A DNA stretch of 64,000 nucleotides, from contig NZ_AP014509.1 in assembly GCF_000828655.1 (NCBI RefSeq), forward strand, positions 1,488,001-1,552,000, given 5' to 3'. The translations under genes were made by a program, and so were the position numbers. Each line of letters opens with the position of its first letter. Position 1 is the stretch's first letter. Shown in pieces: positions 1 through 9,713 of the stretch. Origin of the DNA: Thermotoga caldifontis AZM44c09 (lineage in GTDB: Bacteria; Thermotogota; Thermotogae; Thermotogales; DSM-5069). The notes under the pieces are model-generated. The model saw nothing but the letters and a program-made list of their open reading frames with translations, was not told the origin of the DNA and made no database searches.

Positions 1-1
1 G

Positions 2-361
2 AACACCGCACTGATCGACGCCTACAACAGGATCCGACTACCTTACAACGTGAGCTATACAGGACAGCTCTTCGCGACGGTCGCGCTGAAGAACAGACGC
101 ATCTTCGAAGAGAGAATAGAAAGGATCGTCGAAGAGAGAGAAAGGCTCAAGAGTGCACTGCGAAGGCTCGGTTTCAACGTGAGCGATTCGAAGGCGAACT
201 TCGTCTTCGTCTATCTGGATCAGAAAGAGGCCGAGAGGATCCATCGGGCGTTGCTGGAACGCGGAATAACCGTGAGGAAAACAGGTTGGGGGCTTCGAAT
301 CAGTGTGGGACAGACGCAGCAGAACGACCTTGTGATCGAAACGCTGGAGGGATTAATGTGA
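2..361 (+). CDS. hisC: Histidinol-phosphate aminotransferase, C-terminal part
   Basis: C-terminal about 119 residues of a fold-type I PLP aminotransferase acting in histidine synthesis (imidazole-acetol phosphate to histidinol phosphate). The reading frame is open from the window edge, so the gene starts upstream and the PLP-binding lysine is not visible. The stretch RLPYNVS near the start and the tail with a glycine-rich turn (TGWGLRISVG) followed by a short helix are typical HisC endings. The stop TGA at 359-361 overlaps the GTG start of hisB, which places it in the same his operon. The assignment rests on motif plus context. Confidence 0.9.
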   Translation, partial: NTALIDAYNRIRLPYNVSYTGQLFATVALKNRRIFEERIERIVEERERLKSALRRLGFNVSDSKANFVFVYLDQKEAERIHRALLERGITVRKTGWGLRISVGQTQQNDLVIETLEGLM

Positions 362-954
362 GGCTGGAAAAGAAGGAAAATTCCTGTTCTATCGGGCGTG
401 AAACTCAAGAGACCGCCATCGAGCTAAAGCTCGTCGAGGATGGAAAAGGAACTTTCTCTGGCTCGAGCAAGATCGGATTTTTGGACCACATGCTGAAGAC
501 CTTCTGCAAATTCTCGACGCTGTCTTTGAACGTGGAACGTTTCGAGGCGGATCTGCACGTGGACATGCACCACGCGGTTGAGGATCTTGCGATCGTGCTG
601 GGCATCGCTTTCAGAGAGCTCTTCGATTATTCAAAGATCGCGCGTTTCGGTCACGCGATCGTCCCGATGGACGAAGCTCTCACTCTGTGTTCCATCGATT
701 TTTCAGGAAGGGGTTTTCTGAACTTTCAGGTGTTCTTCGAAACGGAAAGGATCGGAGAGTTCCCCACCGAGCTCATCGAAGAGTTCTTCAGAGCCTTCGC
801 GATGAACGCGAGGGTCACGCTCCACATCGTGAAAATGTTCGGGAAAAACTCGCACCACGTGGCAGAGTCCATCTTCAAAGCGTTCGGCATGAGTGTCAAA
901 GAAGCGATCAGGAAAGTTGAATCCGTTCAGAGCACGAAGAACGTCATAGATTGA
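358..954 (+). CDS. hisB: Imidazoleglycerol-phosphate dehydratase
   Basis: Dehydrates imidazole glycerol phosphate to imidazole acetol phosphate. At 198 aa it is a monofunctional HisB without the phosphatase domain. The metal-binding motifs of the family are present: FLDHML, the histidine-rich DMHHAVED, and near the C-terminus KNSHHVAESIFKAF. The start is taken as GTG 358, which overlaps the hisC stop; the same frame is open further upstream, but that stretch lies inside hisC and gives an unrelated N-terminus. It is followed after 20 nt by hisA, so the hisH gene that commonly sits here is missing. Confidence 0.93.
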   Translation: MRLEKKENSCSIGRETQETAIELKLVEDGKGTFSGSSKIGFLDHMLKTFCKFSTLSLNVERFEADLHVDMHHAVEDLAIVLGIAFRELFDYSKIARFGHAIVPMDEALTLCSIDFSGRGFLNFQVFFETERIGEFPTELIEEFFRAFAMNARVTLHIVKMFGKNSHHVAESIFKAFGMSVKEAIRKVESVQSTKNVID

Positions 955-974
955 CCGTGAAGGAAGGTGGGGCG

Positions 975-1700
975 ATGCTCGTCATTCCCGCGATCGATCT
1001 TTACGAAGGGCGCGTCGTGAGGTTCGAGAAGGGCAGGAAAGAGAACTGCCGTTTTTACGAGCTCGATCCGATTGAGCTTCTGGAAACCTTCGTGTGGGAG
1101 GGTTTCAAACTCGTGCACGTCGTCGATCTTTCTGCGGCGATCGATGGTTCGAGGTCGAACGAAGCCGTTTTGAAAAAGATCGCGAGCAAGGATCTGGCGC
1201 GCTTCGTTCAGCTGGGAGGTGGGATAAGGGACGTTGAGCGTGCGCTGAAACTCAAAGAGATGGGTTTTGAAAGACAGATCCTCAGTTCCGCCCTGGTCGA
1301 AAACCCATCGCTGGTTCGTGAACTGCTCGCGCGCGGTGTGGACGTGATCTTCTCTCTCGACACGTCGCAGGGTAAGGTACGCGTCAAAGGGTGGAACGGT
1401 CAGAGCGATGTGGACGCGATCGAGCTGCTCGAAAGGCTGAAAAATTTCGGTTTGAGGCGGGTGGTACACACCGACGTGGACGCAGACGGCACCATGAAGG
1501 GTAGAGATCTGCGGTTCACACGGAAGCTCGCGATCGAAACACAGCTCGAGTTCATCGTGGCTGGAGGTGCAGGTTCAGTGGAAGATCTGAAGCGTGTGAG
1601 AGAGCTTTCTTTCGAGGTTCCAAACGTGGTCGGACTGATCGTTGGAAGGGCGTTTTACGAGGGAAAAATCTCTCTGGAGGTGATGAGAAGCTATGTTTAA
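975..1700 (+). CDS. hisA: ProFAR isomerase HisA
   Basis: Phosphoribosylformimino-5-aminoimidazole carboxamide ribotide isomerase, a (beta/alpha)8 barrel of 241 aa, the same length as T. maritima HisA. Catalytic Asp8 (PAIDL) and Asp129 (SLDT) are visible, as are the phosphate-binding loops LGGGIRD in the first half and VAGGAGS in the second. ATG 975 is chosen because AAGGAAGGTGGGG lies just upstream and the protein then begins MLVIPAIDL as expected; the frame is also open from 951. The last codons overlap the hisF start by 8 nt. Confidence 0.95.
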   Translation: MLVIPAIDLYEGRVVRFEKGRKENCRFYELDPIELLETFVWEGFKLVHVVDLSAAIDGSRSNEAVLKKIASKDLARFVQLGGGIRDVERALKLKEMGFERQILSSALVENPSLVRELLARGVDVIFSLDTSQGKVRVKGWNGQSDVDAIELLERLKNFGLRRVVHTDVDADGTMKGRDLRFTRKLAIETQLEFIVAGGAGSVEDLKRVRELSFEVPNVVGLIVGRAFYEGKISLEVMRSYV

Positions 1701-2457
1701 GAGAATCGTGGCGTGTCTGGACGTGAAGGACGGTAAGGTCGTTAAAGGAAGACAGTTCGTGGACTTCGTCTATGCGGGTGATCCATTACAGCTCGCCGAG
1801 AAGTACTGCGAAGCTGGCGTGGACGAACTGGTGTTTCTGGACATCACCGCATCTCTCGAATCGAGAAGAACGATGATCGAGCTGGCGAAGAAGGTCGCTG
1901 AAAGGGTGAAGGTACCCTTCATTGTCGGTGGGGGAATCAGGGACGTTGAGACCGCAGCGGAGTTGATCTATGCGGGTGTGGACAAAGTGAGCGTCAACAC
2001 CGCGGCCATAGAGAATCCGAAGCTGATCGAACAGCTCGCATCCAGGTTCGGACCTGAAGCCGTCGTGGTCGCTGTGGACGCCAGGAAGGCCGAGACAGGT
2101 TACGAAGTGGTCGTGCTCTCGGGCACGAAGGCTACGGGGATGAGGCTGGAAGAATGGCTGAGGATCGTTCAGGACCTGGGAGCGGGTGAGGTGCTCTTGA
2201 CGAGCATAGACAGAGACGGGACGAGAGAGGGCTTCGATCTGGAGATGATCTCGAAGGCGAAAGAAGTTTTGAAGATCCCACTCGTGGCTTCGGGCGGTGC
2301 GGGAAGGAAGGAACATTTCCTTGAAGCGTTCAGAGCCGGTGCGGACGCGGCGCTCGGCGCTTCGGTGTTCCACTTCGGATTGATCGACATCGCCGAGCTG
2401 AAGAGGTATCTTCTTGAGAACGGTGTGAAGGTGAGGCTCAGCGCGGGGGTCGGATGA
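1693..2457 (+). CDS. hisF: Imidazole glycerol phosphate synthase cyclase subunit HisF
   Basis: Cyclase half of IGP synthase, which converts PRFAR plus ammonia to IGP and AICAR. The 254-aa barrel has the catalytic pair Asp10 (ACLDVKDG) and Asp129 (VAVDA), the two phosphate sites VGGGIRD and ASGGAG, and the SIDRDGT loop. It normally forms a complex with the glutaminase HisH, which is not encoded next to it here. The ATG start overlaps hisA by 8 nt, and hisIE follows after 1 nt. Confidence 0.95.
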   Translation: MFKRIVACLDVKDGKVVKGRQFVDFVYAGDPLQLAEKYCEAGVDELVFLDITASLESRRTMIELAKKVAERVKVPFIVGGGIRDVETAAELIYAGVDKVSVNTAAIENPKLIEQLASRFGPEAVVVAVDARKAETGYEVVVLSGTKATGMRLEEWLRIVQDLGAGEVLLTSIDRDGTREGFDLEMISKAKEVLKIPLVASGGAGRKEHFLEAFRAGADAALGASVFHFGLIDIAELKRYLLENGVKVRLSAGVG

Positions 2458-2458
2458 T

Positions 2459-3049
2459 ATGCTGCGGCCCGTCGTGGTCCAGGAGATACACACGAAGGAA
2501 GTTTTGATGCTCGCCTACGCCGACGAAGAGGCGTTGAGGTTGACGAAGGAAACGAATTTTGCACATTTTTATTCCAGATCGAGGCAGAGGATATGGAAAA
2601 AAGGAGAAGAGTCGGGGAACACGATGAAGGTGGTGAAAATCGTAGAAGACTGCGATGGGGACGCCTTGCTGTATCTTGTGGATTTCCCCCACGGAAAGGT
2701 GGCGTGCCACACGGGAAGGAGGAGCTGTTTCTTCAACGTTGTGCACGGAGACGATGCCGGGGAGAACGGCCTTTGGTTTCTCGAAAAACTGTATGGCATC
2801 GTCGAGGACAGGAAGAAGAACCCGGTTCAGGGTTCCTACACGGCGAAGCTGTTCGAAGAGGGACTGGATAAGATTTTGAAGAAATTCGGAGAGGAAGCGA
2901 TAGAGGTGATCGTAGCGGCGAAGCATCAAACGAAGGAGAGATTGATCGAAGAGCTGGCGGATTTGATGTACCACCTCACTGTGCTTTTGAGCGCCGAAGA
3001 AATCCGCTGGAGCGACGTGGTGAGAGAGCTAAAGAGAAGATCCAGGTGA
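2459..3049 (+). CDS. hisIE: Bifunctional phosphoribosyl-AMP cyclohydrolase / PR-ATP pyrophosphatase
   Basis: Catalyses two early steps of histidine synthesis. Residues about 1-100 form the HisI cyclohydrolase domain with the zinc ligands of the family (EDCDGDA, ACHTGRRSCFF). Residues about 105-196 form the alpha-helical HisE pyrophosphohydrolase domain (GEEAIEVIVAAK, EELADLMYH). The 196-aa length fits the fusion. ATG 2459 lies 1 nt after the hisF stop, so it is probably translationally coupled. It is the last gene of the his operon, and the next gene converges on it. Confidence 0.93.
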   Translation: MLRPVVVQEIHTKEVLMLAYADEEALRLTKETNFAHFYSRSRQRIWKKGEESGNTMKVVKIVEDCDGDALLYLVDFPHGKVACHTGRRSCFFNVVHGDDAGENGLWFLEKLYGIVEDRKKNPVQGSYTAKLFEEGLDKILKKFGEEAIEVIVAAKHQTKERLIEELADLMYHLTVLLSAEEIRWSDVVRELKRRSR

Positions 3050-3052
3050 GTT

Positions 3053-3811
3053 TCAGCTTCCTTTGTAATAGCTCTGGTTCTCCAGAAGTTGTTCCGGCGG
3101 AACATCCCGGACGACCCTTGCCGGCACTCCCATGACGATCTTTCTGGCTGGAACGTCCTTCGTGACGACGGATCCTGCGGCAACGAGCGCGTCCTCACCG
3201 ATGACCACGCCCGGAAGGATGGTGGCGTTCGCGCCTATCCTGGCGCCCTTTTTCACGGTGGGACCTTTGAAGTACTTTCTTCTCTCTTCGGTTCTTCCCA
3301 GGAAATTGTCGTTGGTGAAGGTGACCTCGGGGGCTATGAAACAGTAATCTTCTATGGTGGAGAGCGCTGTTATGTACGCGTTCGTTTCTATCTTGACATA
3401 CTCGCCGATGGTCGCTTTGTTCTCCACAGTCGCACCCTTGCCAATGATGGTGAACTGGCCTATCTTTACCTCTTCCCTTATCACGACCAAATCTCCAACA
3501 AAAACGTTGTCTTCCAGAACGCTCCCCCTGTATACAACGCTTCCGGCTCCTATCACAACGTTTTTACCGAGGATCAGAGGTGGTAGCTGTTTTTCTTCCG
3601 TCACAGCGGACATGGCCGACCTGAAGGGTTTCTTTCCCAGCACGGCGTTGTCGAAGATCACGCAACCATCGTTGATCACAGTGTCTTCCCTTATCACAAC
3701 GTTGTGACCAATGATCACGTTGTCACCGATTGACACGTTCCGTTCGATGACCACGCCGTGACCAATGCTAACGTTCTTCCCGATCTGAGCACACGGATCG
3801 ATGTAGCCCAT
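3053..3811 (-). CDS. Left-handed beta-helix acyltransferase (sugar O/N-acetyltransferase type)
   Basis: A 252-aa protein built almost entirely of hexapeptide repeats ([LIV]-G-x4), the left-handed parallel beta-helix fold of trimeric acetyl-CoA-dependent transferases. The order of loops and the C-terminal VGVPAR-type segment (VMGVPARVVRDVP) resemble WlbB/WbpD-like acetyltransferases that modify UDP-aminosugars, so a role in surface glycan synthesis is likely; the substrate is not deducible. A strong Shine-Dalgarno (GGAGGG) precedes ATG 3811. A TATAAT on the minus strand at 3830-3835 is a plausible -10. It converges on hisIE with 3 nt between stops and is divergent from the polysaccharide export gene. 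Confidence 0.8.
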   Translation of the reverse strand: MGYIDPCAQIGKNVSIGHGVVIERNVSIGDNVIIGHNVVIREDTVINDGCVIFDNAVLGKKPFRSAMSAVTEEKQLPPLILGKNVVIGAGSVVYRGSVLEDNVFVGDLVVIREEVKIGQFTIIGKGATVENKATIGEYVKIETNAYITALSTIEDYCFIAPEVTFTNDNFLGRTEERRKYFKGPTVKKGARIGANATILPGVVIGEDALVAAGSVVTKDVPARKIVMGVPARVVRDVPPEQLLENQSYYKGS

Positions 3812-3890
3812 GAACTTCCCTCCAATTCAATTATACGTTTCACATGCTAATATTTTGATGAAAGACGAGCGCGGTGCGGGGTGATGAACT

Positions 3891-6872
3891 ATGAAAAGAG
3901 AAATCTTTTCGCTGATTGTAATTTTGATCACGGCATTGTCTTTCGCTTACTCGATCCGCGTGGGTGATGTTCTTGCCGTCGAAGTGCTCGGCTATCAGGA
4001 GCTAACGAGAGAATGCTCCGTCGACGTGGAAGGTTGCATCACCTTCCCGCTCGTTGGCAGGGTCAAGGTCGAAGGCATGACGGTGGATCAGCTGACGGAA
4101 CGTCTGACGGAACTGCTTGGAAAGCACATACCTGAACCAGAGGTTTACATAAGTTTGGTGAAGATTGCTCCGAGGAATGTCTACGTCAGTGGTGTTGTGA
4201 ACACCGTTGTGGACCTCGGCATGCTGGATCTGACTCTCTCGAAGCTCGTGGCGCTCGTCGGGGCAGATCTTTCCATGGTCGATCTGAGCAAAGTGAAACT
4301 GATCCGGGATGGGAAGATTCAGCAGATAGATCTTTCCGGTCTTATCTTCGGAGAGGTGCCCAGCCAGGACGTGTTGTTGAAAGAGAACGATCAGATCGTT
4401 CTACCTGAAAAGACTTACGCGGAGATGGTGAAGATCGTTGGAGCTGTGAAAGACCCTGGTGTCTATCCTTTCAAAAAGAACATGACCCTGCTCGATCTGG
4501 TATCCGCTGCTGGCGGTATCACGAACGAGGGTTCCGGGAGGATCGTTCTGATCTCAGACAGAGTGGAGGTCTTCAATGAGAAGGACGTTTTCGAAAAGAC
4601 GATTCTTTTGAAACCCGGCGATACGGTGCACGTTGAAAAGTACACCGAGAGGTTCGCCTACGTGGTCGGCGCTGTTCAAACGCCTGGAATGTACCAGTTT
4701 TCACGCGAAGAAACGCTCACACTGAAGAATCTGCTGGCGAAGGCCGGCGGACTTTCACTGGAAAAGAAATTCATCGAGAAAGTGCGGATAGTAAGGCAGG
4801 GCGAGATCGTGGGAGAGTACGGGGCGGACATCGTCGATCAGAACGTGCCGATCGAGGTTGGCGATCTGGTTGAGATAAAAGCCTTCGAAGATACAGAAGT
4901 TTACGTGCTGGGGTATGTGAGAAATCCGGGTTCTTACAGGATCTCACCGGCCGAGCGCATGACGCTGCAGAAACTCATCTCGCTGGCTGGAGGTCTGAGA
5001 GGCAATGCCGAAGAAGTTGAGAAGATCTCGATAAAGCGCGGTGAACAGCGACTCAACCTGGGTGTGGACCAGCTCGATTTCGAGGTCAAACCCGGCGACG
5101 TGGTCCACGTGGAAGAGTACGTGCCCAGGAGGGCGTACGTGCTGGGATACGTGAGGAACCCGGGACTGTACACGTTTGCCAAGAAGGAAACGTTCAGTCT
5201 GCGCAACTTGATAGCCAAAGCCGGAGGATTCGTTGACGAAAACGATGTGGAATCCATCAGAATAGGCGATCGTTCATTCGCATTCGATGAGGTAATCAAC
5301 CAGGACGTTCCGCTCGAAGATGGGGCGTTCGTTTACGTCGAAAGGTTCTCGGGAAGGTTCGTCTACATGGCCGGGGACAACGCGAGCAGAAACGGTCGCA
5401 TGGCGTTCGAACGCGACGAACCTTTCACGCTGCTCACCGCGGTGAAGAAGTACGGTGTGGAAGATCTTTCTTCGATAAAGAAACTCGCACTGTTGAGGGA
5501 CAGTAAGGAGATTCTGTTCGAACCTTCGACGCTGATCCAGAACGATGTAACTCTTGAAGCCGGCGACACGGTGATAGTCCGCTTCGTGGGATCGAGAAGG
5601 GTCTACTTCACAGGTGACGTGTACGGCTACGTCGAGTTCTCGAAGGAGGAGCAGATGGATCTGGAACGGGCGATGGCGAAGTTCGGCAAGGTAGAAAACA
5701 GATACATCGAACGGCTCAGGGTGTTCTCCCCGAACGGCCCGATCGAACTCGAGGCGGTCAAACCGCTGGCACTGAACGATGGTGACGTAGTGGAAGTGAA
5801 GCTCAGAAAATCCGTGCGCGTTTATGTGGACGGATTCGTCAACGTTCCAGGGAGGGTTGTGTTCGAACCGGACGAGAAGGCAACGGTGGAACTGGCGATC
5901 GTCAAAGCGGGAAGTTTCGTAAAAAGTGAGGTTTTCGAACCGAAGGATGTCCTGCTGTTCAGAGACGGCTCACAACAAGAGATCGGGCTGAACGAGTGGG
6001 GAACGTTCGCGCTGCAGGACGGAGATTACGTGTTTGTGCGCCGGAAAGAGAAGGTGCACGTGTACGTCTTTGGAGAAGGTGCGAACAACGCACTGGTCAG
6101 CTTCGAAAAAGAGCAAGCGCCTACGCTCAGGAACGTGCTCAGCAGAGTGGGAGGTCTGAAGCCTTCCGCGTCGAGGAGGCTGGTCCTGATCTCTCCGGAA
6201 GGCACGGTTAGAGAGGTCGAGTATGAAGAAGTGGTGAAAGGCACTGACCTGGTTCTCGAAAGTGGGACGGTCGTGCTGGTTCCCATCGAGACGGAGAACT
6301 TCGCGTACGTGGTTGGGGAAGTCGCGAGGCCCGGCGCGTACGAGCTGATCGGGGACGTGGATCTGGTCAAGCTGATCGCGCAGGCCGGTGGACTGAGCAA
6401 CTGGGCGATGAAAACGAGGATCGTCCTGAAGCGCGGAAATCAGGAATTCACATACGATTTCACTGACCTGTCCATCGTGCAGCAGGTGAAGGTGCTGCCG
6501 GGAGACGTCGTGTACGTGCCATCGATTGAAACGAATGTGGCCTACGTTCTTGGAAACGTGAGGAACCCCGGGGTGGTCAGGATCGACAGGTTCAGCACGC
6601 TGTTCGATGCAATCATGAGGGCCGGCGGGTTCACGCAGTCTGCTGCGGTGAACAGGGTCTTTCTCTTCAAAGGAGGACTCGAAGGAGAGGTACAGATCTG
6701 CGATCTCTCCGGAATAATCATGGGCAAGGGTTCGAGCGTGAACCCGAACGTTTCGCCAGGCGATGTGATCTATGTGCCGAGCAGTCCAGCGGCACAGCTG
6801 AGCGACGTGCTCCCGATCGTGAGAGATGTTCTGAGCATAATCGTAACATCGAAGAATCTGTTTGGATGGTGA
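3891..6872 (+). CDS. Multi-SLBB polysaccharide export protein (Wza-like)
   Basis: 993 aa with an N-terminal signal peptide (hydrophobic residues about 5-20, no lipobox cysteine) and one poly_export domain (about 21-95, begins IRVGDVLAVEVLG). About ten further units each start with a [VA]Y-x-x-G-x-V strand followed by NPG.Y and an LAKAGG helix end: this is the SLBB pattern. Canonical Wza has two or three SLBB domains, so this chain is greatly extended. The C-terminus ends in a short hydrophobic helix without an obvious beta-barrel. It converges with the Wzc-like gene (12 nt between stops), which supports a shared role in exopolysaccharide or toga-surface export. Confidence 0.85.
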   Translation: MKREIFSLIVILITALSFAYSIRVGDVLAVEVLGYQELTRECSVDVEGCITFPLVGRVKVEGMTVDQLTERLTELLGKHIPEPEVYISLVKIAPRNVYVSGVVNTVVDLGMLDLTLSKLVALVGADLSMVDLSKVKLIRDGKIQQIDLSGLIFGEVPSQDVLLKENDQIVLPEKTYAEMVKIVGAVKDPGVYPFKKNMTLLDLVSAAGGITNEGSGRIVLISDRVEVFNEKDVFEKTILLKPGDTVHVEKYTERFAYVVGAVQTPGMYQFSREETLTLKNLLAKAGGLSLEKKFIEKVRIVRQGEIVGEYGADIVDQNVPIEVGDLVEIKAFEDTEVYVLGYVRNPGSYRISPAERMTLQKLISLAGGLRGNAEEVEKISIKRGEQRLNLGVDQLDFEVKPGDVVHVEEYVPRRAYVLGYVRNPGLYTFAKKETFSLRNLIAKAGGFVDENDVESIRIGDRSFAFDEVINQDVPLEDGAFVYVERFSGRFVYMAGDNASRNGRMAFERDEPFTLLTAVKKYGVEDLSSIKKLALLRDSKEILFEPSTLIQNDVTLEAGDTVIVRFVGSRRVYFTGDVYGYVEFSKEEQMDLERAMAKFGKVENRYIERLRVFSPNGPIELEAVKPLALNDGDVVEVKLRKSVRVYVDGFVNVPGRVVFEPDEKATVELAIVKAGSFVKSEVFEPKDVLLFRDGSQQEIGLNEWGTFALQDGDYVFVRRKEKVHVYVFGEGANNALVSFEKEQAPTLRNVLSRVGGLKPSASRRLVLISPEGTVREVEYEEVVKGTDLVLESGTVVLVPIETENFAYVVGEVARPGAYELIGDVDLVKLIAQAGGLSNWAMKTRIVLKRGNQEFTYDFTDLSIVQQVKVLPGDVVYVPSIETNVAYVLGNVRNPGVVRIDRFSTLFDAIMRAGGFTQSAAVNRVFLFKGGLEGEVQICDLSGIIMGKGSSVNPNVSPGDVIYVPSSPAAQLSDVLPIVRDVLSIIVTSKNLFGW

Positions 6873-6883
6873 GGCACAGCCTG

Positions 6884-8800
6884 TTATGCGACCGAAGCGG
6901 AATTTTTCGATGTCAGACCGTTGAGCAAGAAGCCGTGGACCTTTTCCAGGTTGGGAATAAGTTTGAGTTTTTCGCGCGGTGTGTGCTCGAGTCGCACGAC
7001 CATGTAGACTGTGTCAGATAGATCCATCAGTTCGGCAATGTGCGGTGTTTCCACCGTCGGACCGTCAATGACGATGTGCTGGTAGTGGTCTTTAAGGTCG
7101 GTGAGGAGCGCCGGGTTAGACATGAGTTCCAGCAACTTTCTGACATCGTACGTCGAGCCGCTGTGCTCCTCGTCTGTGAACAGGAGTGTTCTACCCTTCT
7201 GCGCGAGCAACGAGGCCAGTCGCTGAGAAACGAAAGATTTACCTGCCCCAGCCTCGAGGCTCGTCACGAGGATGGTCTTCCCCGCTCTGACTGCCGCGAT
7301 AGCTAAAGATTTCTCCACGGCGCGTCGATCTCTGGATATGGGAACTCTTGCGATGATTCTGTCTGCACCCAGCAAGTATTCGGCTTCGCTCTCGAGCTTC
7401 ACAGTTTTATCGAGGGCTTCCAGCAGGAAGACGAACAGAACTCCCAGAAACAGTCCAAGCACTCCCCCGATCGCGAGCGTGAGCTTCTTGTTCGGTTTCG
7501 AAGGTGAAAGAGGAACAACGGCGCGGTCCACAACGCTGAACGTGCCAGCCATAGAAACTTCGGTGATCAGGTTCTGATATTTTCCCTGCAGGAGAGTCGT
7601 GTATATGGTCTCTTTCACTCTGTAGTCTCTTTCAAGGTTGATGAGCTCCTGTTCGAGGGCGGGCAGTTTCGAAAGCTCAGCCTGCGCTTGTTCGTATAGC
7701 TTCCTGTACGCCTCGTACTGAACCTGATGGACCAGCAGATCGGCCTGAGTTTGAACGTAACTGGAAATCACCTGCTGATACACCGGGCTCAGCGACTTTC
7801 TGAGGCGGGAGTTCAAAAGATTTTTGATCTCCTGCTCCAGCTGTTTTTTGACTTCTTCCAGTTCCGCCTTCCTCTGCCTGAGCTCGGCGCTCCCGGCAGG
7901 GTACTTCTCTGAAACTCCCGCCATCTCTATCTGGAGTGAAACGAGCTTGCTTTTCAGCTGAGTAACTACAGGATCGAAAGTCACGCTCTCGCCGATGCGC
8001 TGAATCTCTGCATCGTACTGCTCGAGTTGCTTTGAAAGAAAAGAAAGCTGTGACGAGAGTTCTTCCAGTGCTATTCTTTCTTCTTCGATGCGCTTCGCCA
8101 GCTCAAAAAATCTTTGAACCATTACTTCGCTCTGGGCACTCAGCTGGTAAATCTTGTTCTGCTCCTTGAAAGCTCTGAGCCTCATCTGGGCTTCCTGAAG
8201 CTCTTTCTCGAGCCTTGGAATCTGTTCCTCTATGTACGCCCGTTTGACGGCGGTTTGATCCTTGATGACCTGCTCCCTCACTTCTGCGTAGTGATCGATG
8301 AGCGCGTTCACGACGTCCGCTGCGAGCTTCGGATCCGTCCAGCTGAACTTCACTTCCAGTATGTTCGTGTTCTTGACCGGATTGATGGAGATGAGATTCT
8401 TGCCGACCAGATAGCTGTACAGTGAGAGCTTCAACTGATCGATAGTAAGGCCCTTCTTCAACGCCTTTTCTATGTCTTCCTTTTTCATCATTCTGTTCAC
8501 CAGGTCGAGCTTTTCTATGACGGGCAGGAGGTTGGTCTTCGACAGCATGACCTCGATCTCTTCCTGAACGCTACCCGAAGTGCCGGTGCCGAGTAAGAGA
8601 CCTATAGCGGAGGAACCGGAGGCGCTCACACCCGTGGCAGATTGAATCCTCACCTTCGCGACCGCTTCGTACTGTGGTTTCGCGACGAGCAGATAAATCC
8701 CGGTGACGAGCAACGTTACAACGAGGACGAGCCAGAAAATCTGCTGCCTTCGTTTGAACATCAAAAGCAGATCGCTCAGAGTCAGTGTCCTTTCTTCCAC
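6884..8800 (-). CDS. Wzc/GumC-like polysaccharide chain-length protein with degenerate kinase domain
   Basis: 638 aa. Residues about 20-45 form the first transmembrane helix, followed by a Wzz domain, a long coiled-coil region (about 170-400, heptads rich in Glu/Gln/Leu), and a second transmembrane helix near 450 preceded by a proline-rich SPSKPNKK segment. The cytoplasmic end resembles BY-kinases: Walker A-like SLEAGAGKS is kept, but Walker A' is LLFTDEEHSG instead of a [LIV]3DxDxR form, and Walker B is HIVIDGP. There is no tyrosine-rich tail, so kinase activity is doubtful. GTG start 8800 has an upstream GGGAGGG. Convergent with the SLBB export gene. Confidence 0.85.
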   Translation of the reverse strand: MEERTLTLSDLLLMFKRRQQIFWLVLVVTLLVTGIYLLVAKPQYEAVAKVRIQSATGVSASGSSAIGLLLGTGTSGSVQEEIEVMLSKTNLLPVIEKLDLVNRMMKKEDIEKALKKGLTIDQLKLSLYSYLVGKNLISINPVKNTNILEVKFSWTDPKLAADVVNALIDHYAEVREQVIKDQTAVKRAYIEEQIPRLEKELQEAQMRLRAFKEQNKIYQLSAQSEVMVQRFFELAKRIEEERIALEELSSQLSFLSKQLEQYDAEIQRIGESVTFDPVVTQLKSKLVSLQIEMAGVSEKYPAGSAELRQRKAELEEVKKQLEQEIKNLLNSRLRKSLSPVYQQVISSYVQTQADLLVHQVQYEAYRKLYEQAQAELSKLPALEQELINLERDYRVKETIYTTLLQGKYQNLITEVSMAGTFSVVDRAVVPLSPSKPNKKLTLAIGGVLGLFLGVLFVFLLEALDKTVKLESEAEYLLGADRIIARVPISRDRRAVEKSLAIAAVRAGKTILVTSLEAGAGKSFVSQRLASLLAQKGRTLLFTDEEHSGSTYDVRKLLELMSNPALLTDLKDHYQHIVIDGPTVETPHIAELMDLSDTVYMVVRLEHTPREKLKLIPNLEKVHGFLLNGLTSKNSASVA

Positions 8801-8840
8801 GCACGTTCCCTCCCGGTGTCTGAGTGACCATCAACGTATT

Positions 8841-9713
8841 CTACAACAGAAAACTCTTCGGAATCCTCGCCTTCGCTGTCAGGTTCGGATCGACGAGCTG
8901 GCTGATGCCCACATCGACGATCAGGCTCGCGAGCATGTAAGCATCTTCGAAGGAAAGTTTCTTCGCCTCGCTGAGCATCTTCACCGCCACACGCGTGGCT
9001 TCCTCGCACGCTTCTTCCAGACTCGGTAGAGAAACGAGCACGTAGAGATCTTGGTCTGTCTCCACCATGGGCCATTCGATGGTTCTATCCAGAACGTCAA
9101 CTCTCACCGTTACGGTCGCTGGAACTTCGCACGCGGACACGCACACCTCACCATCACCCATGACGGCGTGCACATCCCCGAGCGCGAGCAGGGCGCCTTC
9201 CTGAAAGATCGGAAGATAGACCTTGCTTCCAGCAGTGATCTGCTTTGTGTCCATGTTGCCGCCGTGTCTGTGTGCGGTGCCGGTGGGAAACTCCTGCCCC
9301 TGAGGTGCGACACCGATCACACCGATCATGGGCCTGATCGGGATCGAGAGATCGTTGAAAAGAACGTTTCCACCCCGAATCGGGAGAATCTTCGCCCTGA
9401 AGCCTTTCACGACGTCCCTGAGCACTCCGAAGCCCTCTTCGACGACGATCACCCCACGGTCCGAAGAGATCTCTATATCGATGATCTCCACAACGAGCGT
9501 CTTTCCAACCTCTGCACCTTGAACGAAGACGGGACCCGTGGCAGGGTTGACCTTGGAAAAATCCAGATTCATCACGTCTTCTTCGTTGCGAATCTGACCA
9601 CCGAGCGCGTCGAGCGTTTGGAACTGAACAGTTTCACCGGCCTGAACGCTCAGGGCTGGTTTCATGTGCGGGCTGAAGGCGTAGATCACTTCACTCTTCG
9701 GCACGATCTTCAT
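8841..9713 (-). CDS. Acetamidase/formamidase family protein
   Basis: 290 aa with the features of the acetamidase/formamidase family (PF03069), zinc-dependent amidases that hydrolyse short amides to ammonia and the acid. Visible landmarks are the [11 protein letters not shown] segment with candidate metal-binding histidines and [12 protein letters not shown], both typical of the family core. The start ATG 9713 has GGGGGGAAG upstream and lies inside the 3' end of rarA (23-nt overlap), so the two are probably cotranscribed. The natural substrate is not known. Confidence 0.85.
   Translation of the reverse strand: MKIVPKSEVIYAFSPHMKPALSVQAGETVQFQTLDALGGQIRNEEDVMNLDFSKVNPATGPVFVQGAEVGKTLVVEIIDIEISSDRGVIVVEEGFGVLRDVVKGFRAKILPIRGGNVLFNDLSIPIRPMIGVIGVAPQGQEFPTGTAHRHGGNMDTKQITAGSKVYLPIFQEGALLALGDVHAVMGDGEVCVSACEVPATVTVRVDVLDRTIEWPMVETDQDLYVLVSLPSLEEACEEATRVAVKMLSEAKKLSFEDAYMLASLIVDVGISQLVDPNLTAKARIPKSFLL

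Noticed and set aside
286..357. Upstream extension of hisB
   Set aside because: Lies inside hisC coding sequence and gives an N-terminus unlike HisB; GTG 358 fits better.
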